Part shown: one piece after another, positions 36,366 to 48,235 of the stretch
How positions within the stretch are numbered: the stretch's first letter is position 1
How the letters are laid out: every line of letters starts with the position of its first letter
Source of the DNA: Sipunculus nudus
Taxonomy: Eukaryota; Annelida; Sipuncula; Golfingiida; Sipunculidae
Direction: 5' to 3'
NCBI GenBank assembly: GCA_026874595.1
Contig: CM049314.1
Location: 57,212,300 to 57,276,299 of the forward strand
Length of the DNA stretch: 64,000 nucleotides
The notes under the pieces: generated by a model
Seen by the model: the letters and a program-made list of their open reading frames with translations, nothing else
Databases searched by the model: none
Told to the model about the DNA's origin: nothing
Program-made: the position numbers and the translations under genes

Positions 36366-39300
36366 CTTATATTTTTTTTAAGAACAAATATTACTGGATG
36401 AAAAGTCAGCATCAAAATATATTTAAGGTTTTGTTAAATAAAGATATGCTACAATGTGGTCAAACTTCAAAATGTTTCAGATGAAGACAAAGCTATGTGA
36501 CAGTCTTCTGGGTAAAGCTGGTAATTATCTGCCATACAGCGTAGGTTATATGCTACAGGCAGAACCCCTTTGCATTGCGGAATAGACTTGTTATAGCCTT
36601 ATCCTGTTGTGTGATTTACTTGTGTTTGTGATGAATGTATATGAGGCTTCCATGAGCCGGTTGAATATTGTATTTGTTCATCTAACATAAAGGTTGCTAG
36701 TGCTGAGGTAAACCAGTCTGTAATCTTACAAAGCAAGATCTGTCAGCACTATTTTCTTTCATTTAGGTATAGATGTGTGTGTAGTTCAGACAGGACTTCA
36801 CCTACAGTGGCACCAGTGTTGGATTTTATAGCTGAAGGCCCATGGATGAATCCTTGCTTGATGAAACCAAGAAATCCTACCATAATTTGCCATCTTTGTA
36901 ACAACATTATTCCATATTCTGTGATGCTACTGGTCTGATATCTGTGAAACTATCTGCAAACTGGAATATGCCTTCACATTGTTCTCCCCTTTTATCTTCA
37001 TTTAGTGTTTATTTGCCCTTGCCAAATGATTGACGATTCATTCCATGTATTGCAGATCAAAGCTGCAATACAGTATAAGGAAAAGTACTGTGTGTTAAGT
37101 CTTAATCTTTCTATAATTTTATATTTGGGCGTGGCAAAATAAAAGCATTATTCCACTTTAAACTTTACTGATACATGTCCTGTTGAAACCAAACTCTATC
37201 CTAGCCTGGATGCTGTCCTCATATCTCTGCACCCATAATAAGCCCTGACAAATAAATTACTTCCAGTTTCTCCAAACTACTAATGCCATTTGCATAAATA
37301 TTAAAATCTGCAGATGTAAAATTTATGAGCCTACTGGTAGTGTTTAAAAAGAGTGTTCTCAAATATGTCCATGGAAATGAATATACCTGCATGATTCTGA
37401 TACATTTTCTGTATCATTAGTCTCTCTATATCTACAATAGATTACTTTTCATTTGACTATGATTGCAAAACATTATAAATATTTAATATTGTATTAAAAA
37501 AATGATTCTGTAACACTAGATGTAATTATTATTTGGGATTTTCTCATGATTCAGTATTAGTATATTTGAGGATTATGGTGTACTTGAACTGAGAATAATA
37601 GGATATTCACTGACCAAATAAGCCATAGAAGGCAGAAAAGAAATCTGATTATAAAAAAGCAACAGATCCAACAAAGTTGAAAATTTCCAGTGTGTGTATT
37701 TTTGCAATTATCAGTGTAGTCATTAGTCCAGGGTTCCACTCATCCCTTGATGTGGGTAATTTTGTTACAAAGACCATCAGAGAATTTAGTCACATGAGTG
37801 GGCATGCTCTCTTGATAAAGGTTATTAGATTTGTAATCTTGTGTCAGCCAAGCGGGAATTGTAGTTCCATGACTTCCCACCAGATGGAGCAGAGGCAAAC
37901 TAATCAAGCATTGTTTAGATTGTTCATAATCATTGTCCCTGCTCTGTGCACAGAGAGAGGTATAAAATACAAAAATGTTGAGAGCAAAATCCAGGTAGAG
38001 ATTTAGATACCAAATAGAGTTCTGTATTTGTTTTTGGTAGGAGGAGTAATTACACTTATCTTGGATTATTGATTGGACTCTGGACAAAATGTACAAATTT
38101 CAAGCAAATTCGCTTTTCGTCTCATAAATCAATCATTATAGTAGCCATGCATATTTCTCGTAAACTTTTATTTGGAAGCGTATCTAGGAATCCTGCCCAT
38201 TAACTCACACAGGCCATCAGGCTTAACTTGCTTCTATCTGCCTTTATAACATGTGAGCGTAATGGAAACCATTAAGTGAGTACAGCGAAATTTCTCTTTG
38301 TTAACACTACATTGGTTTATAGGCAGTGCCATGACCATAGAACATTACACACCAATTTATAGATTTTTTCCCAAATGGAAATCTTGAATTTCCAAACTAG
38401 TTTATCTCTATATGTTCTATTTTTCCAAGCCCTTAACCAGTTTTATAACATTCATTTCCATGGAAACTTTCCTTTATCTGAAATTATAAATGGTATATTG
38501 AACAGGATTAAAGGAAATGTTGAAAACCAGATTGCTCATGCTGCATTATTTATGGAGGTGAATACATGACTCAGACTTTGTAACCACTCCGATTTATTAG
38601 GTTGATATGGTCAACTTAGAATGGTGATTCCAGCGATATGCTGAAAACTGTGATGCAGTGGGCATTCACACAGTTGCTACAGTACCAGTGTATACAACTT
38701 GAATCTAAATATTGCGCTTAGAGTGAGGAATGCACACAACAGAGATGTGAATGAACCAACCATTGCATAAATCCCATCCCTGTGGTGGCTGTCAACTTTT
38801 CCTGTGGCCTGCATGACAAATCTGTCAGTCGCAGAACCTATCGGAGACATGCTTGCCACCAGGTAGAATAAGAAGACTATAAATGTGTTTCCTCTCTGAC
38901 TTTTACACTGAAGTTTTTGATATGACTCAGGCTGCCATTCTGAGATGGTCAATAAAAGTCTTAATAATCTTAGGGACAAAACTGCTGTCACATTGTTCAG
39001 TTTTAAAGACTTTTTATGTGATACCATGGTTAATATGTCAGTCATGTTTTAAAAACCCTCTTGTTGTAGTCTTTTTTCAGGTATCCAAAGATCCATTTGT
39101 TTAATAAACTCCCAATGAAGGGTGTGGTCACTTAGGCATGTTATTCTGGCCTCATCTCTGCAGTTATGGATCCAACCACCTCCTAAAGCTTTGTATATAG
39201 ATTTGAAATATGTACAATAAAACCTCCTGTTAAAGAAATTAAAATCAAATACCCCACTTTTGCCAAAGTTTAATGCTAAGAATTCCAAGATAAATTATTA

Positions 39301-39782
39301 CCATATAATAACCTGTTTGTATCAGTCCTTCAGTAAGTTAAAGCTTTACCACAAGTACCTTCGAGTTCGACACAATGAGGTTGGAGGTTATTTTAATTTA
39401 ATTTTGTTTCCTGAAGAACACATTTGTGTAATGAAGAGGTAATTAAAACAATTTATGTTATACTTAACATGAGGTACCAGTGAAATGAAATAATTTAAGT
39501 TTTGCCATGGTAATTTTAGAATATTATATAAAACTCAAAATGATAAGCACTGTTAAATGTAATCGATTAACTACAGCAGATATATGAACTTTGACTGTAA
39601 AGGTTTGATTTTTTCAGTTTATAACAACCTGGTACTTGTACAATTATATTGTTGTAAATGATTGGGATGTTGTGCTACATTGATGTCTCTTGTTTTTTTA
39701 TATATATATTTAGTTGTTTGTAACAACTATGCTTCTCAGGCAGTGGTTATACACTGCAGTCTTGCCAGATCTCCTTTGTTTT
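36366..39782. other. Intron 2: unannotated stretch
   Basis: Overlapping open frames on opposite strands occur at 37677-38096. A 122-codon minus-strand frame with two hydrophobic stretches lies at 38677-39045 (see findings). None has recognisable homology. Otherwise it is AT-rich intron. Confidence 0.45.
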
Positions 39783-40104
39783 AACCGCTGCTTTGTATAG
39801 CAAGGTCTCTGGGTTACACCACCAGGGCTGGAACAGGGCAGAGAATTTTAATCAGACCATTGAGAGCATAGTACCTCATTGTGCATCCAGCTCCAAATTT
39901 TAAACATGCGACACCCACTCTTGTTGATATGATTACACCAGTTCTGGCACAGGGCCAAGAGTCAGACCAATGAGAGCAGATGTCACATGTTTAAAATTTG
40001 GAGCTGGATGCACAATGAGATACCTTGCTCTAATTGGTCTGATTATAATTATTTGCCCAGTGCCAGGTGGAACCCATAGACTCTTGATATACAAAGCAGC
40101 GGTT
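39783..40104. mobile_element. 322-bp foldback MITE, nearly complete hairpin
   Basis: The ends AACCGCTGCTTTGTATA and TATACAAAGCAGCGGTT are exact inverted repeats. The inverted similarity extends inward through AATCAGACCATTGAGAGCAT / CTCTAATTGGTCTGATTATA and CATTGTGCATCCAGCTCC / GGAGCTGGATGCACAATG to a centre near CACCAGTTCTGGCACAGG. Thus nearly the whole element is one ~160-bp-arm hairpin. This is the best-preserved of three copies in the window (others at 3427-3720 and 12823-13033). Confidence 0.9.
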
Positions 40105-41132
40105 TGAACAATGCAGATCTGGGATGACTACAGTATTTAACAGCTGGTTGGGGGGTAAGTGTAACATCCAGTACTAATTCTTTACCATGTTGGTGATCAC
40201 TCTGGTTCTTTTTATCTTTGGGTGGTGGATTATTTTCATTTTTCATATGTTATATTCTGTGTTTATCAATCTTATTTTTTTCTCTCTTTTGAATGTATTT
40301 CATTTGATTGAAAAAAAAATTGCAGTGATGCTTTTTATTTTAATTTGGAATACCAGATATAGTGCAAGATTTCCCCTGCTGTATATTTAGATCCAAACTG
40401 GATATATTTAGCATTAATGAAGCTTAATTCAGTGACTGTTTTTTATTTAAAGTTTCTGCAGAAATTAGTTCAGCTGACCTTTTATATTATTTACATATGT
40501 TCAAATAAATGTGATTTTTCATTTGCGATGAAAATGTCCGATGCATCAAATATTGTTTTGCAGATAAATTCTTTTTAAATTATAGAAACGAAATTGCTTA
40601 CTCTTTTTCTAGGTACCAAAAGATGTAAAATGTCTTTTATGAACACCAAAACCTTTGTTTGACTTATTCCTTCAGTCCATAGCTGCTGCCATCTGTTGTG
40701 CAAAAGGGAACTAAAAAAGTGATTGTATGTGAAAATATTTATTTGTGAAAAATGTATTGTTCCTTAAATAGAAATACCAAAAAAAAATCACGAAAACCTG
40801 AATGAAATCATATGCTTGCTTTTATTATGAAATTATTAATGAGATATATTTACAAGCATAATATAAAGTGAATGTTAATATTATAATGTTTATTTTATGT
40901 ATTTGAGCACATAAGTGCCACTGCAAGTACTTTTTTCTTGTTTTTAGCAAAATTTGTTGTTTGACAAGTTCAGATGTGTATTTCAGTTATAAAATTAATG
41001 ATTTATTAATTTGCTTTCACTAGGGCAGAGTTGGCATCCCATGCTTGAGATATAGCAGAGTGATCCAATTTTCTGAATAAAAATTTATATTTTATTATAG
41101 TACATGATGTTTTATCATTGTGGTATTTTCAG
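40105..41132. other. Intron 2, last part
   Basis: AT-rich intron ending in TATTTTCAG at the acceptor of the next exon. No element is recognised. Confidence 0.5.
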
Positions 41133-41308
41133 GCCGCATAGGGACGCCACACTTTATGGCACCCGAAGTGGTGAAGCGAGAACGTTACGGTAAACCGGTT
41201 GACATATGGGGTACCGGTGTCATGTTGTATATACTGCTGAGTGGCACGCTGCCTTTCTTTGGGACCAAAGACAGATTATTTGAGATGATTGTCAGAGGGG
41301 CGTTCACA
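41133..41308 (+). CDS. CASK: CASK exon c: activation segment and APE motif
   Basis: A 176-nt exon between TATTTTCAG and GTGAGT. It encodes the end of a Gly codon, then [40 protein letters not shown] and [18 protein letters not shown]. It covers the P+1 loop (GTPHFMAPE), the alpha-F helix with the conserved Asp-x-Trp-Gly (DIWG), and alpha-G of the CaMK-type domain. It is close to the vertebrate CASK segment [20 protein letters not shown]. It starts in phase 1 and ends in phase 0. Its length equals that of exon b; skipping either one would break the frame. Confidence 0.97.
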
Positions 41309-42172
41309 GTGAGTACCACAGTGGAGGGTTGTGGGATATGTCGCTCAATTTAAATCACGATATGTTGCTCGTTGCAGATGATATTCCCTATATATTGCAA
41401 TATTTAAATATTGACTAAAGAAAGTGTGCTTGTCCAGTATATGTGTCAAGTTTCCTTTCAAATATTCCTGTTGAGAAATAATTAAACAAATTGAACTTTC
41501 TGATGACATGAAAAGTTAAAACCTTTATTAATCGACAGGTTTCCATTCAGCAGTTGCTTTTTTCTATAAACTAAGCTTTAAATAGCGTGGTGCATTTTGC
41601 AGTATAGTATGGTCTGTATATTACAAAATATATTGAAAATTGTGATTGACAATTAGAAAAGAAAGCTTAACATGAACATTATGTATTGCCAGAAAAAAAA
41701 ATTCTGTTGATAAACTTCAGGCCTATGTTGTCATGATAGTGCAATATATAATTTTGAAATAATTTGTTACAAAGAAAACTTTTTTTTATAGCTTGTTAGT
41801 TGTAAGAGTTAAAAGGGATTCTTTCTCATCCAAAGTGACAGATCTTTATGAATTCAGACATTTTAATAACGATGAATATATTTGTAGTTCTCAATTAATT
41901 GTTGATGAAAGTGCTAAGTATATAGAGAATTGGCTTTGATAATTAATGATTATGATTATGATGATGAGGCATTGATGTAGCAGCTATGTACAACTAGCTA
42001 TTATGACTCGTTAATAAGGTATATTACCATCCTATGTTAATAATTAAATCTACATAACGATCCACAAATCAGAGTAATGGCTATATTTGTCATACTTAGA
42101 ACTTTGATGTCAGCTGAGACATTGAGAGACCTTGATTGTTATGGTTATTTACGATGTATGATGTTTATACAG

Positions 42173-42295
42173 ATGAAGGGGAGGCAGTGGGATTACATCA
42201 GTGACGAGGGTAAAGACTTGGTACATCGTATGTTAGAGCTTGATCCCAACCGACGAATGACGGTAGAGGAAGCACTAGCACATCCGTGGGTCAGG
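42173..42295 (+). CDS. CASK: CASK exon d: C-lobe, alpha-H/alpha-I
   Basis: A 123-nt (41-codon) exon after TTTATACAG and before GTAAGT. It encodes MKGRQWDYISDEGKDLVHRM, then LELDPNRRMTVEEALAHPWV and R. The DLVxRMLxLDPxxRxTVxEALxHPW pattern is the standard end of CaMK-family kinase domains, and the RQW...IS spacing matches CASK. Both ends are phase 0, so exon skipping would be frame-neutral. The open frame runs past the donor only by chance. Confidence 0.96.
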
Positions 42296-43231
42296 GTAAG
42301 TCATATTCACCTATGTATGTCAGTCCTTATTTTTCTATATATCTGTATGTTTGCCATTGCTTGAGATAAATATTAAAATATAAATTCATTCAATTTATAC
42401 ATGGTTTTCTGTTAACATATCTTTTTGACTGAAGGAAAGGGATGGTTTGCAGTGTATTTTGCTTGATATTCAAGATCACTATGTGTCAGAAACGGCTGTT
42501 GGTGGTGTTACCTGGTGGAAGTTTTTTGTACTATAGTATAGCACAATCAGAGAAGAAATTATTTATCAATATGAAGGTAATATGTGGGTTTTGTTTATAA
42601 ATTAGAAGTTTTCTTATTGGTTTATATGGTTATATGTAAACTAAATGTGGTAGATCAAGGGAAAGTGGTACTTTTGTTTTTTGTCGCTTACCAAGCAAAA
42701 GCCCAATCATTCATGCAGTTAAATTTAATTAGTCAGGAACTTTATCCGTCTTATTTTTTACAGCTTTCCAGATTTTCTCCGTGTTTCACATCCTATTCAT
42801 ACAACTCTGTAAATACTTTAAGTTTTACATTCCAGTAATCAGTATTTCTCTTACAGTCACCTTCATGTATCTGTACTTCTTCTGTCTCTTTTGATTAAAT
42901 TTAGTGTTTTTTTCCCAGTTGCCCATTATTATTCAGTTCCTTCTTCTTGATATCTCCTCATAAATAATTACTCTCTTTTCTTAGATACAATGCTGTATTC
43001 ATTCCTATTTAACAGAACTGGTAAATTATGTTTACATCATTTTCCACTGTCTTTAATTCTGGGATTGGCAAGGAGTTATCATTTAACAGACCTGCCATCT
43101 GGTGTACAAACTTGTAACCAGGATTATATTAGTTGGCTTAAGACTCAACAGGGGGCACATTAGTCTTGTGTTTGCTATTGCTTAAAATAAGTGATTTATA
43201 TTTACATTCATGTTTCACTTCATGTTTGTAG

Positions 43232-43312
43232 GAGAAAGCCAAGACACCAAGGTTACATTTACATGAAACAGTAGAAGCTATGAAGAAATTTAATGCCAGA
43301 AGAAAACTTAAG
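43232..43312 (+). CDS. CASK: CASK exon e: calmodulin-binding segment
   Basis: An 81-nt (27-codon) exon between TTTGTAG and GTAAAT. It encodes EKAKTPRLHLHETVEAMKKF then NARRKLK. The vertebrate counterpart is the region ending LRKFNARRKLKGAVLAAV, which in CASK is the autoregulatory, calmodulin-binding helix. The basic/hydrophobic FNARRKLK core is identical. Both ends are phase 0. The introns on either side are 936 bp and 14.4 kb. Confidence 0.95.
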
Positions 43313-43792
43313 GTAAATAAATTCTTTCACACTGAGGACCAGTCATTTACTGGTTTTGTACCAACTTTTTTCAATATTTTTCATACTTCATCATGCAAGA
43401 GAGATATAAATTTGTGAAATACTATTAAAGCCAAAGGGTCCATGGGTCCAGGGTCAGGATATGACCTTATGTTTAACCCATTTATATTGAACAGTTGAAG
43501 TTCTGCCGTCTTAGGGTCCACCAGGGACTCGTAGGTGGGAAGATGAAACCTTGATAGAACATAGGGATGCACTCTAATATAGTTAAAAAATTCTTGTCAG
43601 TGAAGGCTTTCCATGCCTATGGATGCGAGAGCTGTTTGTAAGTCGATGTTAACATCACAAAGATGTCACAAAGGTTGGTTTGTGTATATGACATCACATT
43701 AACTGACATCATCAGCTGGAATTGCTGCATCTCTGTTCCCCAGTGATGAATTTATTGCATTCATTGCAAAGTGTTCTGCCATATTTTGCATT

Positions 43793-46749
43793 TTTAGCTC
43801 AGCTGACTATAAGTCATCTGAGCTATAGTCATGGTCCATTGTCCGTCGTCCGTCCGTCCGTCGTGCCGTCCGTCTGTCCGTCTGTCTGTCCGTCTGGATG
43901 TCCGTCCGTAAGACTGGCACGTTTCGACACCGTTGGACCTACGAATCTGAATTTCGGCATACAGTTAGATGTCCCCATTATCTCCTACCATGCCAAAAAT
44001 TGGGTCAATAGGACTTCGTTCCTTTGAGATATTAAGGAAAAACCTCAATTTTTTATTAGAAATCTATTTTCACACTTCAGGACTGCCTAATATCAAAACC
44101 ACTCATCTGGTTTTCTTCATATTTACCATAAATATTCCTCTATATAGTTCCTATGTACATGCCAGATATTAAGTCAGTATTTTATAATTTAAAAAAGTTA
44201 TGGGCCCAAACATAATGGACTTTGTAAAAAAATCAGGAAGATATAATGTCACTTAAGACCAAAAGTGTTAAAGGTAGGGACTTTTTTCCAGTAATACAAC
44301 TTTAATTAATCAAAATTTAATTGTATACCAAAAATTAGATCAAAATTTGTTAAATTTTTTTAAATATTGGCAAAAATATAAAATTGGTACCTTAAATTTT
44401 GCCCAACTTTGGCCATGGCACGTTTTTTTCCTGTAAGTACTGTGGATTTAATTTTCACACCATGTATACATAAGGATTTAATCTGTTAAATCTGAAATTT
44501 GAAAATAAAAGCTGCAAAATTAGGCTAGTTTTTGAATTTTTTTGGAGGCTCTTGTTGTATTCCCTTATATTGTCAAGCAGTCCACTTTGATGACTGTAGG
44601 TCATTCAGTGCACATCTCTATGCTCCCCAGGCTGTTGACATAATTTTAGATGTCCCCAAAATCTCCTACCATACGGAAAATTGGGTCATTAGGACTTTGT
44701 TCCTTCGAGATATTAAGGAAAAAAAACTCTGTTTTCCATAAAAAAAAAGCCATTGTTACACTTCAAGGCTGCCTAATATCAAAACCACTGATCTGTTTTT
44801 GATCGTATTTAGTATTCACATTCTTTTATACATTTTCTATGAACATACCAAAAATTAGGTCAGTATTGGGTATTATTTTGAAGTTATGGGCCAAAACATA
44901 ATGCAATTTTTAAAAAAATCAGGAAATATATTTACTCACCTAACATGAGAATAGCTGAACCTAGAGACTTTTTTTCAGGAATATAACTATATTTAATCAA
45001 GATTCAAATGTTTACCCAAAATTAGATCTGAATTTTGCAAATTTTTCAAGTTATTAGCATAAATAAAAAATCAATACCTTAAATTTTGTCCAACTTTGGC
45101 TCTGTTGATTTAATTTTCCCAGCATATATGCATAAGGATTTAATCTTTTAAAATCTGAACATTCAAAAGAAATTGATTGGAATGAATAGCTTTTATTCAT
45201 GTTTTCATACACCATGTCAAGTGTTGTTTACATCTAGCCCACCTAGTAGTACAGCCTTCACTTGCATTATGTAACCCACCCCAGGCAGCTTACCTTGGCC
45301 CAGCTTGGCCACTACTAGCAGGCTTCCCCTTTGCCCTGCACTTATCCCCCCCCCCCCCCAGCTGGTGCATAAACTAGATGAATGTTATAATTTTTCTGTA
45401 TTTTATTTTATTCTTGGACATGCTACATTTTAGATTTTGTATTGTACCACCAGGGTTACAATGATTAAATTTACTTTTCAAAATTACTTTTATTTTATTT
45501 TGGTGAATAAAATTAGGCATGTCCTGAAAACTCCAATGTGCAAAACTTTTTATTGTGATTCAAGGAATATTCTTGTAGATGCCATGTTGTGGCATTATTT
45601 TCTTTTAAAATCAGTTTAAACATTTATGATTTAAAAATAATAAAATATATGTGTATGCATAATATGACCCAATGTTTTTTACTATGTATATATAATGATT
45701 GCAACTTTTGCAACAATTCTAATATTTTAACTTTTATTTTCAGGTTTTTTAATTAAAAATTTATAAACCTGTAAATAAAAAAAATGATTCAGATAAAAAC
45801 TTCTTAATGGAAAAAGTGGATCTGCTTAAAAAAATAGGATTATATTTAAACTTAAATGCATTATTCTCTTGAAAGTGAAATAAAGGTATTAGTCCATTCT
45901 GTCCACTTGCCTGTCCAACTATAAATTTTCGTATGCAACACAGTATCTCAAAACTTTTACTGTTTTTCTTCATGACAGTCTTGTCAGAGTATTAGTTTGC
46001 AATCATATATTTAGAACTTTACTATAACCAAGTAGGAGGGCCCCTTTCCCCACAGCTTTTCATATTCTTATATAAATGAAAAACATTACAATAGAATATT
46101 TCTACATCCACCTTCGTGCTGCCCTCACTTTTCCCTTCTCTGAACCCCATCCCAAAGTCAGCCTCAGTAAGCAAGAACAAGATGAATCAGATATATTCAT
46201 ACTTTAATATTTTGTATAACTATTCGTCCATAGGTACCTATGTACATGCCAGAAATTATGTCAATATTGTGTAATATGTAGACATAGTGGGCATCACAAT
46301 AATGTACCTTGTCAAGACTAAAGAGATATTGTGTCATACAGTCACATATTCATAAATCACTTCATCAGCATAGTTAATCATAACATCATATCTGTCAAAT
46401 TGAACACTTGCAGACTACCATACACTTTAGATCCTTCAACAAATAGCCTTATCATCATTCTACTACTGCTTATTACTGCTGTCATTGCATTCATATTTGC
46501 TCAAATATATCACAATTTTCAACCCCTCCTAAATAAATAAAAAATAAACCACTTTATTTGACTCTATTAATCCATCAGTCAGGTAATTTCATTTATCATT
46601 TACTTACATATTACATTACATTCCTTTATAATAGCCCAACATGTACATGATATTCATAAGCTTTATCGACTCGATATAGTATCACAGTGGAGAAACATTT
46701 ATAGTCCAATCACGATCAGCTGAGCGCTGTGACCCATGGGTCCCTTGTT
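43793..46749 (+). mobile_element. Helentron-like element (copy B), full length
   Basis: The left end TTTAGCTCAGCTGAC with the GTCATCTGAGCT hairpin partner is followed by a long GTCCGTCCGTC / GTCTGTCC tract (43843-43910). Tandem internal units start at about 43930 and 44640. Next are a block shared with 17948-17990, a C run at 45349-45359, and a right arm nearly identical to 2518-3170. It ends CAGCTGAGCGCTGTGACC (46718-46735) with the palindrome GACCCATGGGTC. The right arm differs from copies A and C, showing at least two subfamilies that share both termini. It begins ~480 bp downstream of exon e. Confidence 0.8.
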
Positions 46750-47680
46750 TTTTTCTCATACAATTTTCAGAGCAAGGTAAGACAACTTCATTCACTTGGC
46801 AGCCGGCAGACAAGCACCTGTAACCTTTGGCCTAGAATGTTTAACTGTGTCTCATTTGTATAAAAAAAAATCCCGGAATAACCTGCAGATGGGGATACTG
46901 GTACAGACTAAATGTATTCTGTTTAGGAGAGTCGCCCAAATTATGCAAATTTTGTGCTCTTCAGGTGATTGACTGTTTACATTGCCAACAGTATTTAATT
47001 GGTTTCTTGCGACTTACCTGCTCATTATTGTTCATTGATTGAATATGCAAATAAGGTCACATTGAGTTCATGGTTAGTTCAATTATGGTTCCCTTCATCC
47101 CCATTGATGACTCATGGAACCACCCTTCATAAAACAGAATAAAAAGAAAAACACTAATACTAAAGAAAATTATGGTCAGACATACAAATACTTACAGGAC
47201 TTCTCCTTGCAACAGGATGTACTATTTCTCAACCAATAACTTGAACATTTTGTACAATGTGAAGGAGTGTCCAGCAGGCAACGTTGCATTATGGCATCCT
47301 GTACCAGCTTGATGGCTTTACCCTTAATTTAGTTAAAAAAGCTATCTGTGGCATATTTTGAGAATATTCTTCCTTATTATAAAATAAGTTTTGTTTTATT
47401 TGAGAAAACACCATAATGGATGAAAAGTAAATATATACAGTTATTATTTTCTGCAAGAGTTTAGCAAAGAGTGAACCTTATTACATAACAGAATACATAA
47501 AGAGCCTTCTTGAAATCAATTGCTGGTTGATTTGAGTGGCCTGGTTGACCTAAGACCATTGACCTCTTGGTGTTGTCTAAATATATATAGCATCCCCAAC
47601 TTTGCCCTGCCCTGAAATCCAAACCGACAGGTCATTTTCTTGGTTGATTCACTCCTGTTGTTATCGCTTTAACATTGAGG
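46750..47680. other. Intron 5: non-repetitive stretch with dense TF-like motifs
   Basis: Between two repeats. 47023-47059 holds CATTATTGTT, ATGCAAAT and AAGGTCA close together (see findings). No open frame of note. Confidence 0.4.
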
Positions 47681-47689
47681 TTACTGTTT

Positions 47690-48235
47690 TAATAATATTA
47701 CTTAAAAGTAAAACATAAATGATGAGAAATACAAACAAAAAGGAATTTATATAATTTTTTGAGTGATACATCTACATATGTGTATCTAAATGTCACGGGG
47801 ATTGACATGGTCAGGTGACAGAGCTTGCATGTCATAGCAGTGGCAGTGGGACATTCCTGCCGGCTTGTTGACAAAATATCTATTTTTTTATATTATGTAA
47901 AAGAGAATATATAAATTATGCGAACTAACAAACACCAACTTAATATATGCACCTCTATGCCTCGGGGATTGACATCGTCAAGATGACGGACCTTGCGCGG
48001 CATTGCAGTGGCGGTCAATCATTCAAGCTGGGATATTGAAGATTTACAAAATATGTCTTCATTGTTTTATTAATATTATTTCCAAGAGAACATATATGAT
48101 TTATGAGAAATAACAAGCACCAACTAAATATATTTTATTGAATGATACATCCACATACGTGTCTGAATTCCATGAGGATTGGCATAGTAAAGGGACAGAT
48201 ATGCACGGCACTGCCGTGGCGGCATACTAAAGAAG
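47690..48235. repeat. Degenerate triplicate of a 167-210-bp unit
   Basis: Three consecutive copies share an AT-rich part (AAATATNTAT, AAGAGAA.ATATA, AACACCAACT.AATATA) and a GC-richer part. The latter reads CACGGGGATTGACATGGTCA at 47795, CTCGGGGATTGACATCGTCA at 47961 and CATGAGGATTGGCATAGTAA at 48171. Each continues to GCAGTGGCAGT or a variant such as GCCGTGGCGG. The GC-rich cores are better preserved than the AT-rich connectors. Confidence 0.75.

Noticed and set aside
37677-38096. Overlapping 109- and 118-codon frames on opposite strands
   Set aside because: No motif, hydrophobic pattern or splice signal favours either; such frames are expected by chance in long introns.
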